The notes under the pieces are model-generated. The model had not been told where the DNA came from. It made no database searches and saw only the letters and a program-made list of their open reading frames with translations. From Brachybacterium sp. (GTDB taxonomy: Bacteria; Actinomycetota; Actinomycetes; Actinomycetales; Dermabacteraceae), in NCBI GenBank assembly GCA_030451965.1, contig JAKDNE010000012.1:1-20670 (forward strand): 20,670 nucleotides of DNA, written 5' to 3'. The position numbers and the translations under genes were made by a program. Below, one piece after another: positions 6,539 to 14,056 of this stretch (the stretch's first letter is position 1; every line of letters begins with the position of its first letter).

Positions 6539-8560
6539 ATGACCGCTCCGTCCGCCCATCCCGTCGCGCCCACAGCGGGGGACATCCCTCTGTCCACCCT
6601 GATGGATGCTGCGGTGACGGCGATCGGCGGAGACCCGCGCCACGGCCAGCAGACGATGGCGGAGGCCGTCGATCTCGCCATGTCCGGGGGCCGGCACCTG
6701 CTGGCGCAGGCCGGCACCGGCACCGGCAAGTCCCTGGCCTATCTGGTCCCCGCGATGCGTCACGCTCTGGTCAGTGGTCGCCCGGTGGTGGTCTCCACCG
6801 CCACCATCGCGCTGCAGACCCAGATCGTCCGCAAGGACCTGCCGCTCCTGGTCGAGGCTCTCGCCCCGCACCTGCCGCGCACCCCCACCTTCGCCCTCCT
6901 CAAGGGCCGGGCGAACTATCTGTGCAAGCACAAGATCGCCGGCGGCTATCCGGTCGACATCGAGCCCGGTGCCCTGTTCGCCGAGGCCTCGGCGGATCCT
7001 TCCCGCGACGGTGGGGAGCGTCTGGGGCAGCAGGTGCGGCGCCTGCGCGAATGGGCGGAGGAGACCGACAGCGGGGACCGCGACTCCCTCGAGGACGCCG
7101 TTTCCGACCGGGCGTGGCGCCAGGTCTCGGTCACCGGTACCCAGTGCATCGGCAGCAGCTGCCCGATGGTGGAGGACTGCTTCGCCGAGCGCAGCCGGGA
7201 GCTCGCCCGAGAGGTCGACGTGGTGGTCACCAACCATGCGCTGCTCGCGATCGACGCCTTCGACAGCCTCGGCATCATCCCCGATCACGATGTCGTGGTC
7301 TTCGACGAGGCCCATGATCTCTCCCCGCGCGTCACCAGCGCCGTCACGGATGTTCTGAGCCCGGGCATGCTGCGCGGGACCGTCCGCGACCTGCGTGGGC
7401 TCGGCGTGGCCGGGACTGCCCTCGACGATGCCTCCGAAGAGCTGCGGGAGTCCCTCGAGCTCGCACCGGACGGCCGGGTCATCGGCGAGCTGCCGGAGCG
7501 CCTCGCCGACGCGGTCGACCAGCTGAGGGTCGAGGCGCGCACGGCGCATTCCGAGGCGAAGGACGCGGGCGACGACTCCTCCGCCGGTGCCCGCAAGACC
7601 GTCCGCGCGAATCTGCAGGAGATCATCGACGTCTGTGAGCGTCTGGTCTCTCCGGGTGAGGACGACGTGGTCTCCATCTCGCACTCCCCGGCGACCGGAC
7701 GCTCCAGCATCCAGGTGGCGCCGCTGAGCGTCGCGGCGGCGATGCGCGGGGCGATCCTCGAGGAGCGCACTGCGGTGCTCACCTCCGCGACACTCGCCCT
7801 CGGCGGGCGCTTCGAGCCGGCGGCCGGGGAGGTGGGCCTGGCCCGCCGGGACCGGATGGCGGAGGACGAGCTGCCGCCGCTGGAGGATTCGAGCGCGTGG
7901 GCGGGACTCGACGTGGGCAGCCCGTTCGAATACCGCCGCCAGGGGATCCTCTACACCGCGCGCCATCTTCCGCCGCCAGGCCGGGAGGGGCCCTCGACCG
8001 CGATGCTCGATCACCTCACCGAACTGGTGGAGGCCTCACGCGGGGGAGCGCTGTGCCTGTTCTCCTCGCGCCGCGGCGCCGAGATCGCGGCCGAGCATGT
8101 GCGCGCGCGGCTCGACCTGACGATCGCCGTGCAGGGCGAGGACTCGATGGCGAATCTGGTGCGGACCTTCCGTGAGGAGGAGGATGCGAGCCTCTTCGGC
8201 ACCCTCACCCTGTGGCAGGGTGTGGACGTCTCGGGGAGGTCGCTGCGGCTGGTCACCATCGACCGGATCCCGTTCCCCCGCCCTGATGATCCGTTGACCG
8301 CGGCGCGGCAGGAGCGGATCGGACGGCACGGCGGCAACGGGTTCATGTCGATCTCCGCGCAGCATGCTGCCCTGCTGCTCGCCCAGGGGGCCGGGCGCCT
8401 CATCCGCTCCGACCAGGACCGCGGCATGGTCGCAGTGCTGGATCCGCGTCTGGCGACGGCCCGGTACGGGAGCTTCCTGCGGGAGTCCATGCCGCCGCTG
8501 TGGCCGACGGCGGATCCGGAGGCCGCCCTGGCGGCGCTGCGCCGCCTCGCGGACGGCTGA
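6539..8560 (+). CDS. dinG: DinG/YoaA-type ATP-dependent DNA helicase with Fe-S cluster
   Basis: This is a superfamily 2, XPD-like 5'-3' helicase that resolves R-loops, D-loops and similar structures. In the 673-aa protein, Walker A AGTGTGKS is at 58-65. Four cysteines that should bind a 4Fe-4S cluster are at 129, 203, 208 and 214. The DEAH box is at 256-259, and the C-terminal helicase motifs LWQGVDVSG and GAGRLIRSDQDRG are clear. No exonuclease domain is fused. In this position it is the actinobacterial DinG/YoaA relative next to lexA, with which it is convergent (33 nt apart). Despite the name, no LexA box lies at its own start. The exact substrate preference is inferred from the family. 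Confidence 0.92.
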   Translation: MTAPSAHPVAPTAGDIPLSTLMDAAVTAIGGDPRHGQQTMAEAVDLAMSGGRHLLAQAGTGTGKSLAYLVPAMRHALVSGRPVVVSTATIALQTQIVRKDLPLLVEALAPHLPRTPTFALLKGRANYLCKHKIAGGYPVDIEPGALFAEASADPSRDGGERLGQQVRRLREWAEETDSGDRDSLEDAVSDRAWRQVSVTGTQCIGSSCPMVEDCFAERSRELAREVDVVVTNHALLAIDAFDSLGIIPDHDVVVFDEAHDLSPRVTSAVTDVLSPGMLRGTVRDLRGLGVAGTALDDASEELRESLELAPDGRVIGELPERLADAVDQLRVEARTAHSEAKDAGDDSSAGARKTVRANLQEIIDVCERLVSPGEDDVVSISHSPATGRSSIQVAPLSVAAAMRGAILEERTAVLTSATLALGGRFEPAAGEVGLARRDRMAEDELPPLEDSSAWAGLDVGSPFEYRRQGILYTARHLPPPGREGPSTAMLDHLTELVEASRGGALCLFSSRRGAEIAAEHVRARLDLTIAVQGEDSMANLVRTFREEEDASLFGTLTLWQGVDVSGRSLRLVTIDRIPFPRPDDPLTAARQERIGRHGGNGFMSISAQHAALLLAQGAGRLIRSDQDRGMVAVLDPRLATARYGSFLRESMPPLWPTADPEAALAALRRLADG

Positions 8561-8593
8561 GCATCCGGCACACCCTCGGCAGGAGGCCGGCGA

Positions 8594-9298
8594 TCAGACC
8601 GCCCGCAGCACCGTCACGATCTTCCCGAGGATCTCGGCGTGATCACCGAGGATCGGGGCGAAGGCCGGGTTGTGCGGCATCAGCCAGACGTGGTCGTCGC
8701 GCTGCACGAAGGTCTTGACCGTCGCCTCGCCGTCGATCATCGCGGCCACGATCTCGCCCTTCTCCGCGGTGCTCTGCGACCGCACGACCACCCAGTCCCC
8801 GTCGCAGATGGCGGCGTCGATCATCGAGTCCCCGACCACCTGGAGCAGGAAGAGATCGCCGTCGCCCACCAGGCGCTGAGGCAGGGTGAAGACGTCCTCG
8901 ACGTGCTCCTCGGCGGTGATCGGGACGCCGGCGGCGATCCGGCCCAACAGCGGGACGGTCACAGAGTTCGGGACGATCTCGGGTTCAGGAGCCGAGATCG
9001 GGGGAGCCGGGGCGTCGTCCGCATCGGGCATCACCACCTCCATCGCCCGCGGCCGCTTGGGGTCGCGACGCAGGAACCCCTTGCGCTCGAGCGACTGCAG
9101 CTGATGAGCGACCGAGGAGGAGGAGGTCAGCCCGACCGCGTCACCGATCTCGCGCATGGTGGGCGGGTAGCCGTGCGCTGCCACCGCCTCGTTGATCGTC
9201 TCCAGGATCAGCCGTTGACGACGCGTGAGGGCCGCGGTGCGCTCGTCGACCGGGGAATCACCGCGGACCGATATCGGCTTCGGGGTGCTCGGCGTCAT
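8594..9298 (-). CDS. lexA: SOS transcriptional repressor LexA
   Basis: LexA represses DNA-damage genes and cuts itself when RecA filaments form. The 234-aa protein has a winged-helix DNA-binding half (about 24-88; recognition region LTSSSSVAHQLQSLERKGF) and a peptidase S24 half. The Ala123-Gly124 cleavage site lies in RIAAGVPI, the nucleophile is Ser158 (VGDSMID), and the general base is Lys195 (EATVKTF). The ATG at 9298 follows AGGAGG with a 7-nt spacer, so this start is firm; the leader is about 50 nt. A LexA box overlaps its -35 element, so it should repress itself. It is divergent from a LysM gene and then nrdR, an arrangement conserved across actinobacteria. Confidence 0.98.
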   Translation of the reverse strand: MTPSTPKPISVRGDSPVDERTAALTRRQRLILETINEAVAAHGYPPTMREIGDAVGLTSSSSVAHQLQSLERKGFLRRDPKRPRAMEVVMPDADDAPAPPISAPEPEIVPNSVTVPLLGRIAAGVPITAEEHVEDVFTLPQRLVGDGDLFLLQVVGDSMIDAAICDGDWVVVRSQSTAEKGEIVAAMIDGEATVKTFVQRDDHVWLMPHNPAFAPILGDHAEILGKIVTVLRAV

Positions 9299-9355
9299 CG
9301 TGCGGCCTCCTGGCGTCGTCTGTCGGACCCGTGCGGTTCCGTTGTCCTATGACCC

Positions 9356-9384
9356 AGCGTAGGGCGGCGCACCCCAGAAGCCAA
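9356..9384 (-). promoter_or_regulatory. lexA promoter
   Basis: On the minus strand TTGGCT (positions 9384-9379) is the -35 element and TACGCT (9361-9356) the -10 element, with a 17-bp spacer. The -35 element shares three bases with the first LexA box, which explains autorepression. Confidence 0.6.
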
Positions 9385-9395
9385 ACATGTGTTCG
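9382..9395. promoter_or_regulatory. LexA box 1 (SOS box) in the lexA/LysM spacer
   Basis: CAAACATGTGTTCG matches the actinobacterial/Gram-positive consensus CGAAC-N4-GTTCG at nine of ten defined positions. It overlaps the -35 element of lexA and lies about 10 bp upstream of the -35-like element of the divergent LysM gene, so one site could control both. Confidence 0.8.
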
Positions 9396-9404
9396 AGGTA
9401 TCTG

Positions 9405-9434
9405 TTGCGTGTCGCGAGCGGCTGGGGTTACAGT
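9405..9434 (+). promoter_or_regulatory. Putative promoter of the LysM gene
   Basis: TTGCGT (9405-9410) and TACAGT (9429-9434) have an 18-bp spacer. The predicted start is near 9441, between the two LexA boxes, giving a leader of about 27 nt that contains AGGAG. The -35 match is weak. Confidence 0.45.
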
Positions 9435-9450
9435 CGCACATACATTCGAT

Positions 9451-9464
9451 CGAACAGGAGTTCG
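9451..9464. promoter_or_regulatory. LexA box 2, containing the ribosome-binding site of the LysM gene
   Basis: CGAACAGGAGTTCG is a perfect match to CGAAC-N4-GTTCG. Its central bases contain AGGAG (9456-9460), which is also the Shine-Dalgarno sequence for the ATG at 9468 (spacer 7 nt). A repressor bound here would sit just downstream of the predicted transcription start. Confidence 0.85.
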
Positions 9465-9467
9465 GAT

Positions 9468-9860
9468 ATGCGTACCGATATCGCCACGGCCCTTCCCTTC
9501 CCGTCGCACGGCATGCCTCGTCGCGAGGCCACGCCTCGAGCGCGCGTTCGACTCGAGCCGACTCGTCGCGGGCGCCTGCTCGTCACGGTGATCGCCTTCG
9601 TGCTCGGCCTGCTGGTGGCCGCCGCCGTGCTGCTGTCGGTCGATCTGCCTGCGCTGGCGGGCACCGAGAGCGAGCAGCCCGTCACCGTGACCGTCGACGC
9701 CGGTGACACCCTGTGGGGCTACGCCGACCAGTACGCACCGGAGGGTATGAGCGCACAGGATTTCGTCGCCGAGGCGCGGCTGCACAACCAGCTCCCCACC
9801 GGTCGCATCACCGCCGGTCAGGAGATCGAGCTGCCCGTCCTGGAGGGCGAGACCCGCTGA
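9468..9860 (+). CDS. Membrane-anchored LysM protein, probable SOS-induced division inhibitor (DivS/ChiZ/YneA position)
   Basis: The 130-aa protein has a basic cytoplasmic N-terminus (1-36), one membrane segment (about 37-58) and an extracytoplasmic LysM domain (about 72-124: VTVDAGDTLWGYADQYA to ITAGQEIELP) that should bind peptidoglycan. The gene divergent from lexA and upstream of nrdR encodes the SOS division suppressor in other Gram-positives: YneA in Bacillus, DivS in Corynebacterium, and Rv2719c/ChiZ in Mycobacterium. Sequence between these proteins is poorly conserved, so function rests on position, architecture and the LexA boxes. The ATG at 9468 has AGGAG at 7 nt, embedded in a perfect LexA box. 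The nrdR gene follows 28 nt downstream. Confidence 0.88.
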   Translation: MRTDIATALPFPSHGMPRREATPRARVRLEPTRRGRLLVTVIAFVLGLLVAAAVLLSVDLPALAGTESEQPVTVTVDAGDTLWGYADQYAPEGMSAQDFVAEARLHNQLPTGRITAGQEIELPVLEGETR

Positions 9861-9876
9861 GCGGGTGAAGGGCCGG

Positions 9877-9882
9877 TATTCT
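9877..9882 (+). promoter_or_regulatory. -10 box of nrdR, leaderless layout
   Basis: TATTCT (TANNNT, the best -10 match of the leaderless set) ends 6 nt before the nrdR ATG at 9889. The six bases between are all G. They could act as a weak ribosome site on a longer transcript from the LysM promoter. Confidence 0.55.
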
Positions 9883-9888
9883 GGGGGG

Positions 9889-10371
9889 ATGCACTGCCCG
9901 TTCTGCCGCCATTCCGACTCCCGCGTCGTCGACTCGCGCACGTCCGACGACGGCGCGACAATTCGTCGTCGGCGCCAGTGCCCCAACTGCTCCCGACGTT
10001 TCTCCACCTCGGAGACGGCCTCCCTCTCCGTGCTCAAGCGCTCGGGCGTCAGCGAACCGTTCAGCCGCGCCAAAGTGATCTCCGGCGTGCGCAAGGCCTG
10101 TCAGGGACGACCGGTCAGCGATGACCAGCTGGCGATGCTCGCCCAGCGCGTCGAGGAGAGCATCCGTTCCAGCGGTCTCGCGGAGATCGATGCCCATCAG
10201 GTCGGACTCTCGATCCTGCAGCCGCTCCAGGAGCTGGACGTGATCGCGTATCTGCGCTTCGCGAGCGTCTACCGGGGCTTCGATTCGCTCGAGGACTTCG
10301 AGGCGGCGATCGCACGGCTGCGAGCCGAAGCTCCGCAGGGCGAGGACCCTGTGGAGGCGCCGACCGCCTGA
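9889..10371 (+). CDS. nrdR: Transcriptional repressor NrdR
   Basis: NrdR represses ribonucleotide reductase genes according to ATP/dATP levels. In this 160-aa protein the zinc ribbon uses Cys3, Cys6, Cys31 and Cys34 (MHCPFC...QCPNC), followed by the RRxxC-type basic stretch and an ATP-cone domain (about 46-136). The C-terminal tail is slightly longer than usual and acidic. The start is the only one that keeps the zinc ribbon intact, and TATTCT lies 6 nt upstream. Position after the LysM gene suggests that some transcription also comes from the SOS promoter, linking dNTP supply to DNA damage; that coupling is inference. A hairpin downstream separates it from the convergent HelD gene. Confidence 0.97.
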   Translation: MHCPFCRHSDSRVVDSRTSDDGATIRRRRQCPNCSRRFSTSETASLSVLKRSGVSEPFSRAKVISGVRKACQGRPVSDDQLAMLAQRVEESIRSSGLAEIDAHQVGLSILQPLQELDVIAYLRFASVYRGFDSLEDFEAAIARLRAEAPQGEDPVEAPTA

Positions 10372-10482
10372 GGTCGCCCGCCGTGGGGCCGGACGTGTCC
10401 GATCACACGTGGCGCACGCGGATTCCTCCCACATCCCGGATTTGGCGCAGAGGCACCAGGGGATGTGCATAAGATATCCCTC

Positions 10483-10501
10483 GTGCGCTCATGCAGCGCA
10501 C
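10483..10501. other. Small hairpin in the nrdR/HelD spacer
   Basis: A perfect 7-bp stem (GTGCGCT / AGCGCAC) has a 5-nt loop and follows the AT-rich stretch GCATAAGATATCC. It lies in the 199-bp gap between convergent genes. Its role is unknown; it may add to termination. Confidence 0.35.
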
Positions 10502-10505
10502 ACCT

Positions 10506-10543
10506 GATCGGCGGTCGTGGAGGGGAAGCCACGGCCGCCGATC
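10506..10543. terminator. Bidirectional terminator hairpin between nrdR and the HelD gene
   Basis: The 15-bp arms 10506-10520 and 10529-10543 pair completely apart from one G-U wobble, around the 8-nt loop AGGGGAAG. It sits between two convergent genes and no T-run follows. Confidence 0.7.
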
Positions 10544-10570
10544 CCTGTTCCGGGAGGGCGGCCGCGGTAC

Positions 10571-12814
10571 TCATCCCGCGATGCCGGCGGGGAGATCCCG
10601 GGCGTGGACCACTCCGAGATGCTGGGTCGGGCGGCTCATCGCCACGTACAGATCTCCGGCGCCGTGGTCGTCGATCAGGTCCGCCGGCTCCACGATCACC
10701 ACCGCGTCGAACTCGAGACCCTTGGCGTCCTGAGCGGTCATCACCGCGATCTCGTCATCCACTCCCGCCGAGCCCTCGCCGATGGCCGGCAGGGCCTCCT
10801 GGAAGCGCAGGGCGCCGACGAGGGCATCGAGTCGCTCCTGGGCCGCGATCACGGCGATCCGACCCAGACGCTCCGCGTGGAGGGCGAGCACTGCGTCGGC
10901 GGTGCAGGTGGCGACCTCGGCAGGCGCGGCCCGATCGATCAGCGGCCCGCGGTCGCCCTCGCGCACGGAGCTGACCGGTGTCACCGGCAGATCATGGGCC
11001 TGTGCCATCGCCACCGCACGATCCATGATCCGACTCGGCGTGCGGTAGTTGACCGTGAGGTGCTCGACCTGCAACCGATCCTGGATGTAGGGCGAGAGCG
11101 CGGCGGACCAGGAATCGGTGCCGCCGGCGGAGGAGGTCTGGGCGACATCGCCCACCACCGTGAAGGACTTCGTGGGCGCCCGTCGCATGAGTGCCCGCCA
11201 GCTCATGGGCGAGTGCTCCTGCGCTTCGTCGACCACGACGTGGCCGTAGGTCCAGCTCCGCTCGGCGGAGGCGCGCTCGGCCAGGGTCCGACCGTCGCGG
11301 ACGTGGCTGACCTGATCGGCGAGGTCCTCGGCGCGGATGATCCCCGAGGTGTCGATGTTCTCGATGACCTTGCGCGCGTACTCGACCTCCGAGCGTCGGC
11401 GCTCGGCGTCGTCCCGGGCCCGGGCCTCCGCCGGTGCGGAGTCCTCACCGAGCAGCTCCGCGACCTCGTCGAGAAGCGGGACGTCCTCGACCGTCCAGGG
11501 TGAGTCCTTCGCGCGCACCAGCAGCTCCACCCGGTCGGCCAGCGACCGTGGAGCTGCATCCCGCAGTCGATCGGGCCGGGAGAGCAGGATCCGCAGGAAG
11601 CCCTGCGGGGTGTACGGGAGCCAGGCGAGATTCAGCTGGCGCTTGATCTCGGGATCGCTGCGCAGATCCGAGAGCAGGTCCGGGCGGTCCTCCGGGATCA
11701 CAGTGTGCCCCTGCGTGCGCAGGGAGCTCTCGTAGCTCTGGACCAGGCGGTCCATCGCCACCCGGACGAAGACCGCACGGGCGGTGTTGTGGGGCTTGTG
11801 CGAGGACCGGGCTTCGCGCCGAGCCGAGCGGATCGCGTCCCGTGTGAGGGTGAGCGGGGTGCCATCGATGCGCAGGCTGATGTCGGCAGGGGGGACCATC
11901 TGGCGCTGCCTGACCGCACGACCGAGGAGCTCGGCCATGGCGGCATCGCCCTTGAGCCGGGCGACTGCGTCCTCATCGTGCCGGAAGGTCTCGACCCCGG
12001 GGAAGAGCTCACCGGGGGTCAGCATCACGACGCCGGATTCGCCGAGGCTCGGCAGCACCCGCTCGATGTAGCGCAGGAAACCCGGGGTGGGTGCCATGAT
12101 CAGCACGCCCGTGTGCTCCAGCCGCCGACGGTGCGTGTACAGCAGGTATGCCGCACGGTGCAGGGCGACCGCGGTCTTGCCGGTGCCGGGCCCTCCCTGG
12201 ACCACCAGCACGCCACGGTTCTCGGAACGGATGATGCGGTCCTGCTCGGACTGGATGGTCGCGACGATGTCGCCCATCCGCCCGGTGCGCTTCCCGGAGA
12301 CGGCGGCCAGCAGGGCGCCCTCGCCCTGGAGCACGACGTCGTGATCGGGATCCTCGAGCACGGACGGGTCCAGGACGTCGTCCTCGAGCCCGACCACGGC
12401 GCGGCCCCGGTTGATCAAGTGCCGTCGCAGCCGCACCGACAACCTGTCGGTGCTGGTGGCACGGTAGAACGCAGCCGCGGCGGGCGCGCGCCAGTCCACC
12501 AGGAGCTGCTCCCGCTCGGAGGTGAACAGGCCGATGCGGCCGATGTAGTGGCGGGCGGCATCATCCATGTCGAGGCGACCGAACACCAGACTGCGCGAGA
12601 CCGAGCGCAGCAGCGCGAGGCGATCCTCGTACAGCGCCATGAAGGAATCGCGCTCGGAACGGTTCTGGTGGGTCGAGGCGTGCTGTGATCCCTGGATCTG
12701 GTGGAGATTGCGCTCCACCTGGGCGATCAGTTCGTCCAGCCGTCGATAGAGACGGTCGGCATACGTCTGTTCGCGTGCGATCTCCCGGGCGATCTGTTCC
12801 TCAGCGTCGTCCAC
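10571..12814 (-). CDS. helD: HelD-type RNA polymerase recycling factor / UvrD-like helicase
   Basis: HelD proteins are superfamily 1 ATPases without known unwinding activity that pry stalled RNA polymerase off nucleic acid; some actinobacterial forms (HelR) also displace rifamycins. The 747-aa protein starts with a long charged helical region (about 1-80) expected to enter the secondary channel. LLVDWRAPAAAAFYRAT follows, a hallmark of this family. Walker A GGPGTGKT is at 207-214, Walker B is VVVDEAQE, and the motifs GDVAQT, NYRTP and AQDAKGLEFDAV are near the C-terminus. GTG 12814 is chosen because AGAGG lies 7 nt upstream; ATG 12844 would add 10 residues but has no ribosome site. Divergent from the PAC2 gene. 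Confidence 0.88.
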   Translation of the reverse strand: MDDAEEQIAREIAREQTYADRLYRRLDELIAQVERNLHQIQGSQHASTHQNRSERDSFMALYEDRLALLRSVSRSLVFGRLDMDDAARHYIGRIGLFTSEREQLLVDWRAPAAAAFYRATSTDRLSVRLRRHLINRGRAVVGLEDDVLDPSVLEDPDHDVVLQGEGALLAAVSGKRTGRMGDIVATIQSEQDRIIRSENRGVLVVQGGPGTGKTAVALHRAAYLLYTHRRRLEHTGVLIMAPTPGFLRYIERVLPSLGESGVVMLTPGELFPGVETFRHDEDAVARLKGDAAMAELLGRAVRQRQMVPPADISLRIDGTPLTLTRDAIRSARREARSSHKPHNTARAVFVRVAMDRLVQSYESSLRTQGHTVIPEDRPDLLSDLRSDPEIKRQLNLAWLPYTPQGFLRILLSRPDRLRDAAPRSLADRVELLVRAKDSPWTVEDVPLLDEVAELLGEDSAPAEARARDDAERRRSEVEYARKVIENIDTSGIIRAEDLADQVSHVRDGRTLAERASAERSWTYGHVVVDEAQEHSPMSWRALMRRAPTKSFTVVGDVAQTSSAGGTDSWSAALSPYIQDRLQVEHLTVNYRTPSRIMDRAVAMAQAHDLPVTPVSSVREGDRGPLIDRAAPAEVATCTADAVLALHAERLGRIAVIAAQERLDALVGALRFQEALPAIGEGSAGVDDEIAVMTAQDAKGLEFDAVVIVEPADLIDDHGAGDLYVAMSRPTQHLGVVHARDLPAGIAG

Positions 12815-12966
12815 GGCCCTGCCTCTCACCCTGTGCGTCCTCATGCTGCGCCGCCGTCCGGCGGACCCGAGATCGGCGAAGCACGGTGGTCCATTATGGT
12901 GGATGGGCCTGGGTGCGCGTGCCATCAGGTGATCCACGTCCAGTCGGCCGCGAGGGAGGAGCCACG

Positions 12967-13359
12967 ATGCGAGACCCGCGCGATCTGTATCGGTTCGAGT
13001 CGACCGAAGTCCTGGAGGCTGTGCCGCGCTCCGGGCTCACGCTGGTGCACGCACTGCCCGGGATGGTCGATGCCGGCAATGCCTGCCGCATCGCGGCCAC
13101 CTACCTGCGGGACGAGCTGCGCCATCTGCGCCTGGTCTCCTTCGACACCGATGAGCTCCTCGACTACCGCGGCTCCCGCCCGCACGCGACCTTCGATGGC
13201 ACCTCCTTCGTGGACGTGGAGGTCCCCGAGCTCACGCTCTCGCTGATGTACGACGAGCAGGATCGCCCCTTCCTCTTCCTCGACGGCCCCGAGCCGGACC
13301 TGCAATGGCGCCGGTTGGCCGAGGCGATGATCGATCTCGTCGAGTTCTTCGAGGTCTAA
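12967..13359 (+). CDS. PAC2 family protein, N-terminal part (ends at an in-frame TAA)
   Basis: The 130 residues match the first part of actinobacterial PAC2-family proteins, relatives of the proteasome-assembly chaperone fold that are normally single chains of about 300 residues. Family signatures are LVHALPGMVDAGNA, DELLDYRGSRP and FLFLDGPEPDLQW. GAGGAG lies 6 nt before the ATG, so the start is firm. The frame ends at TAA (13357-13359), and the rest of the domain continues in the same frame 13 nt later. TAA is the only such stop among the complete genes here. The gene may be a nonsense mutant, a truly split protein, or the result of a base-call error. A possible -10 box TATGGT is at 12895-12900. 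Confidence 0.8.
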   Translation: MRDPRDLYRFESTEVLEAVPRSGLTLVHALPGMVDAGNACRIAATYLRDELRHLRLVSFDTDELLDYRGSRPHATFDGTSFVDVEVPELTLSLMYDEQDRPFLFLDGPEPDLQWRRLAEAMIDLVEFFEV

Positions 13360-13371
13360 GGGGGGGTCGGC

Positions 13372-13944
13372 ATGCTGGGGGTGCCCATGGCGGTCCCCCA
13401 TACCCGCCCCATCGGCCTGTTCGCCCACGCCAATGACCCCTCGCTGCTGGGTCGACCCGGCGCCCGGGCCACGCCGGCGCCGGGGACTGCGCCCGATCTG
13501 GGGGAGGAGGGGACTCCTGAGCTGGTGATTCCGGCGGCATTCAGCACCCTGCTCGAGCACCGGCTGGGGCGGGCCGGTCATCCCGCGATGGGCTATGCCG
13601 CCCAGGTCCCGCACTACCTGGCCCGGACCGACTTCCCGGCCGGCGCGCTGGCACTGCTGCGTCGGGTCAGCGAGGCGGCCGGGCTCGACCTCCCGCTGGT
13701 CCACCTCGGAGACCTCACCGATGCCGCCACGGTGGCGCTGCAGGGTTCCCTCGAGCAGAACGGGGAGGTGCGCCAGATCGTCGGCGCGCTCGAGGAGCAG
13801 TACGATTCGATGGGTGAGAGCGAGGACTCCTCGCCGCTCGCGACCACGATGGATCTCCCGACGGCCGACGAGATCGGCGAGCACTTCGAGCGCTTCCTGG
13901 CCGACAATGACGACGGCTCCCCGGAGGATCCCCTGTCGCTGTGA
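13372..13944 (+). CDS. PAC2 family protein, C-terminal part
   Basis: The 190 residues supply the missing C-terminal part of the PAC2 fold: GVPMAVPHTRP, which in relatives follows directly after the segment where the upstream ORF stops, then GYAAQVPHYLA, the region RQIVGALEEQYD, and the end motif LPTADEIGEHFERFLAD. It is in the same frame as the N-terminal part with only the TAA and four codons between. An ATG at 13372 follows a run of seven G at a 5-nt spacing, so translational restart is possible but no strong Shine-Dalgarno sequence exists. Both halves keep the family's conserved residues, which suggests the break is recent, artefactual or tolerated. Confidence 0.78.
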   Translation: MLGVPMAVPHTRPIGLFAHANDPSLLGRPGARATPAPGTAPDLGEEGTPELVIPAAFSTLLEHRLGRAGHPAMGYAAQVPHYLARTDFPAGALALLRRVSEAAGLDLPLVHLGDLTDAATVALQGSLEQNGEVRQIVGALEEQYDSMGESEDSSPLATTMDLPTADEIGEHFERFLADNDDGSPEDPLSL

Positions 13945-13959
13945 GAGCCGGTGCGGCAC

Positions 13960-13980
13960 GGTCCGGGGCCGCGACGGACC
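13960..13980 (+). terminator. Weak hairpin after the PAC2 gene
   Basis: A 6-bp stem GGTCCG / CGGACC around a 9-nt loop lies 16 nt after the PAC2 stop. It is short and has no T-run, so termination is only possible. Confidence 0.3.
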
Positions 13981-14016
13981 CCGATCGACCGCAGTTCGTT
14001 ATCTCTTCGTGATCCC

Positions 14017-14056
14017 GTCATGACCAACTCCGTGTGAACCGGGCCACGGTCATGAC
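14017..14056. promoter_or_regulatory. Paired GTCATGAC palindromes upstream of the cold-shock gene
   Basis: The 8-bp palindrome GTCATGAC occurs at 14017-14024 and 14049-14056, 32 bp apart or about three helical turns. Extended by one base, the two form a 9-bp inverted repeat. The second copy overlaps CAGAAT (14056-14061), a possible -10 box. The layout fits an operator for a dimeric regulator; the regulator is unknown. Confidence 0.4.

Noticed and set aside
10372..10505. Possible NrdR box, tRNA or small RNA in the spacer after nrdR (GCATAAGATATCC)
   Set aside because: There is no pair of ACACWATATWTTGT-like boxes, no cloverleaf and no downstream gene on the plus strand; only small hairpins are visible.
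10571..11503. Plus-strand open frame opposite the HelD gene
   Set aside because: It is antisense to well-conserved helicase motifs, has no ribosome site, and shows an Arg/Gly-rich composition typical of shadow frames.
12442..12471. CTGTCGGTG, the closest match to the RecA-NDp block in the window
   Set aside because: It lies inside the HelD coding region, and the nearest TA-starting hexamer (TAGAAC) is at the wrong spacing, so it does not form the promoter.
12815..12966. Rifamycin-associated element upstream of the HelD gene
   Set aside because: I looked for the inverted GGGGCTTGC-type repeat that precedes Streptomyces helR genes and did not find it, so rifampicin control is not supported here.
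13357..13372. Single-base indel in the run of seven G as the cause of the PAC2 break
   Set aside because: Both halves are already in the same frame, so a single indel cannot be the cause; a substitution or two compensating errors would be needed.
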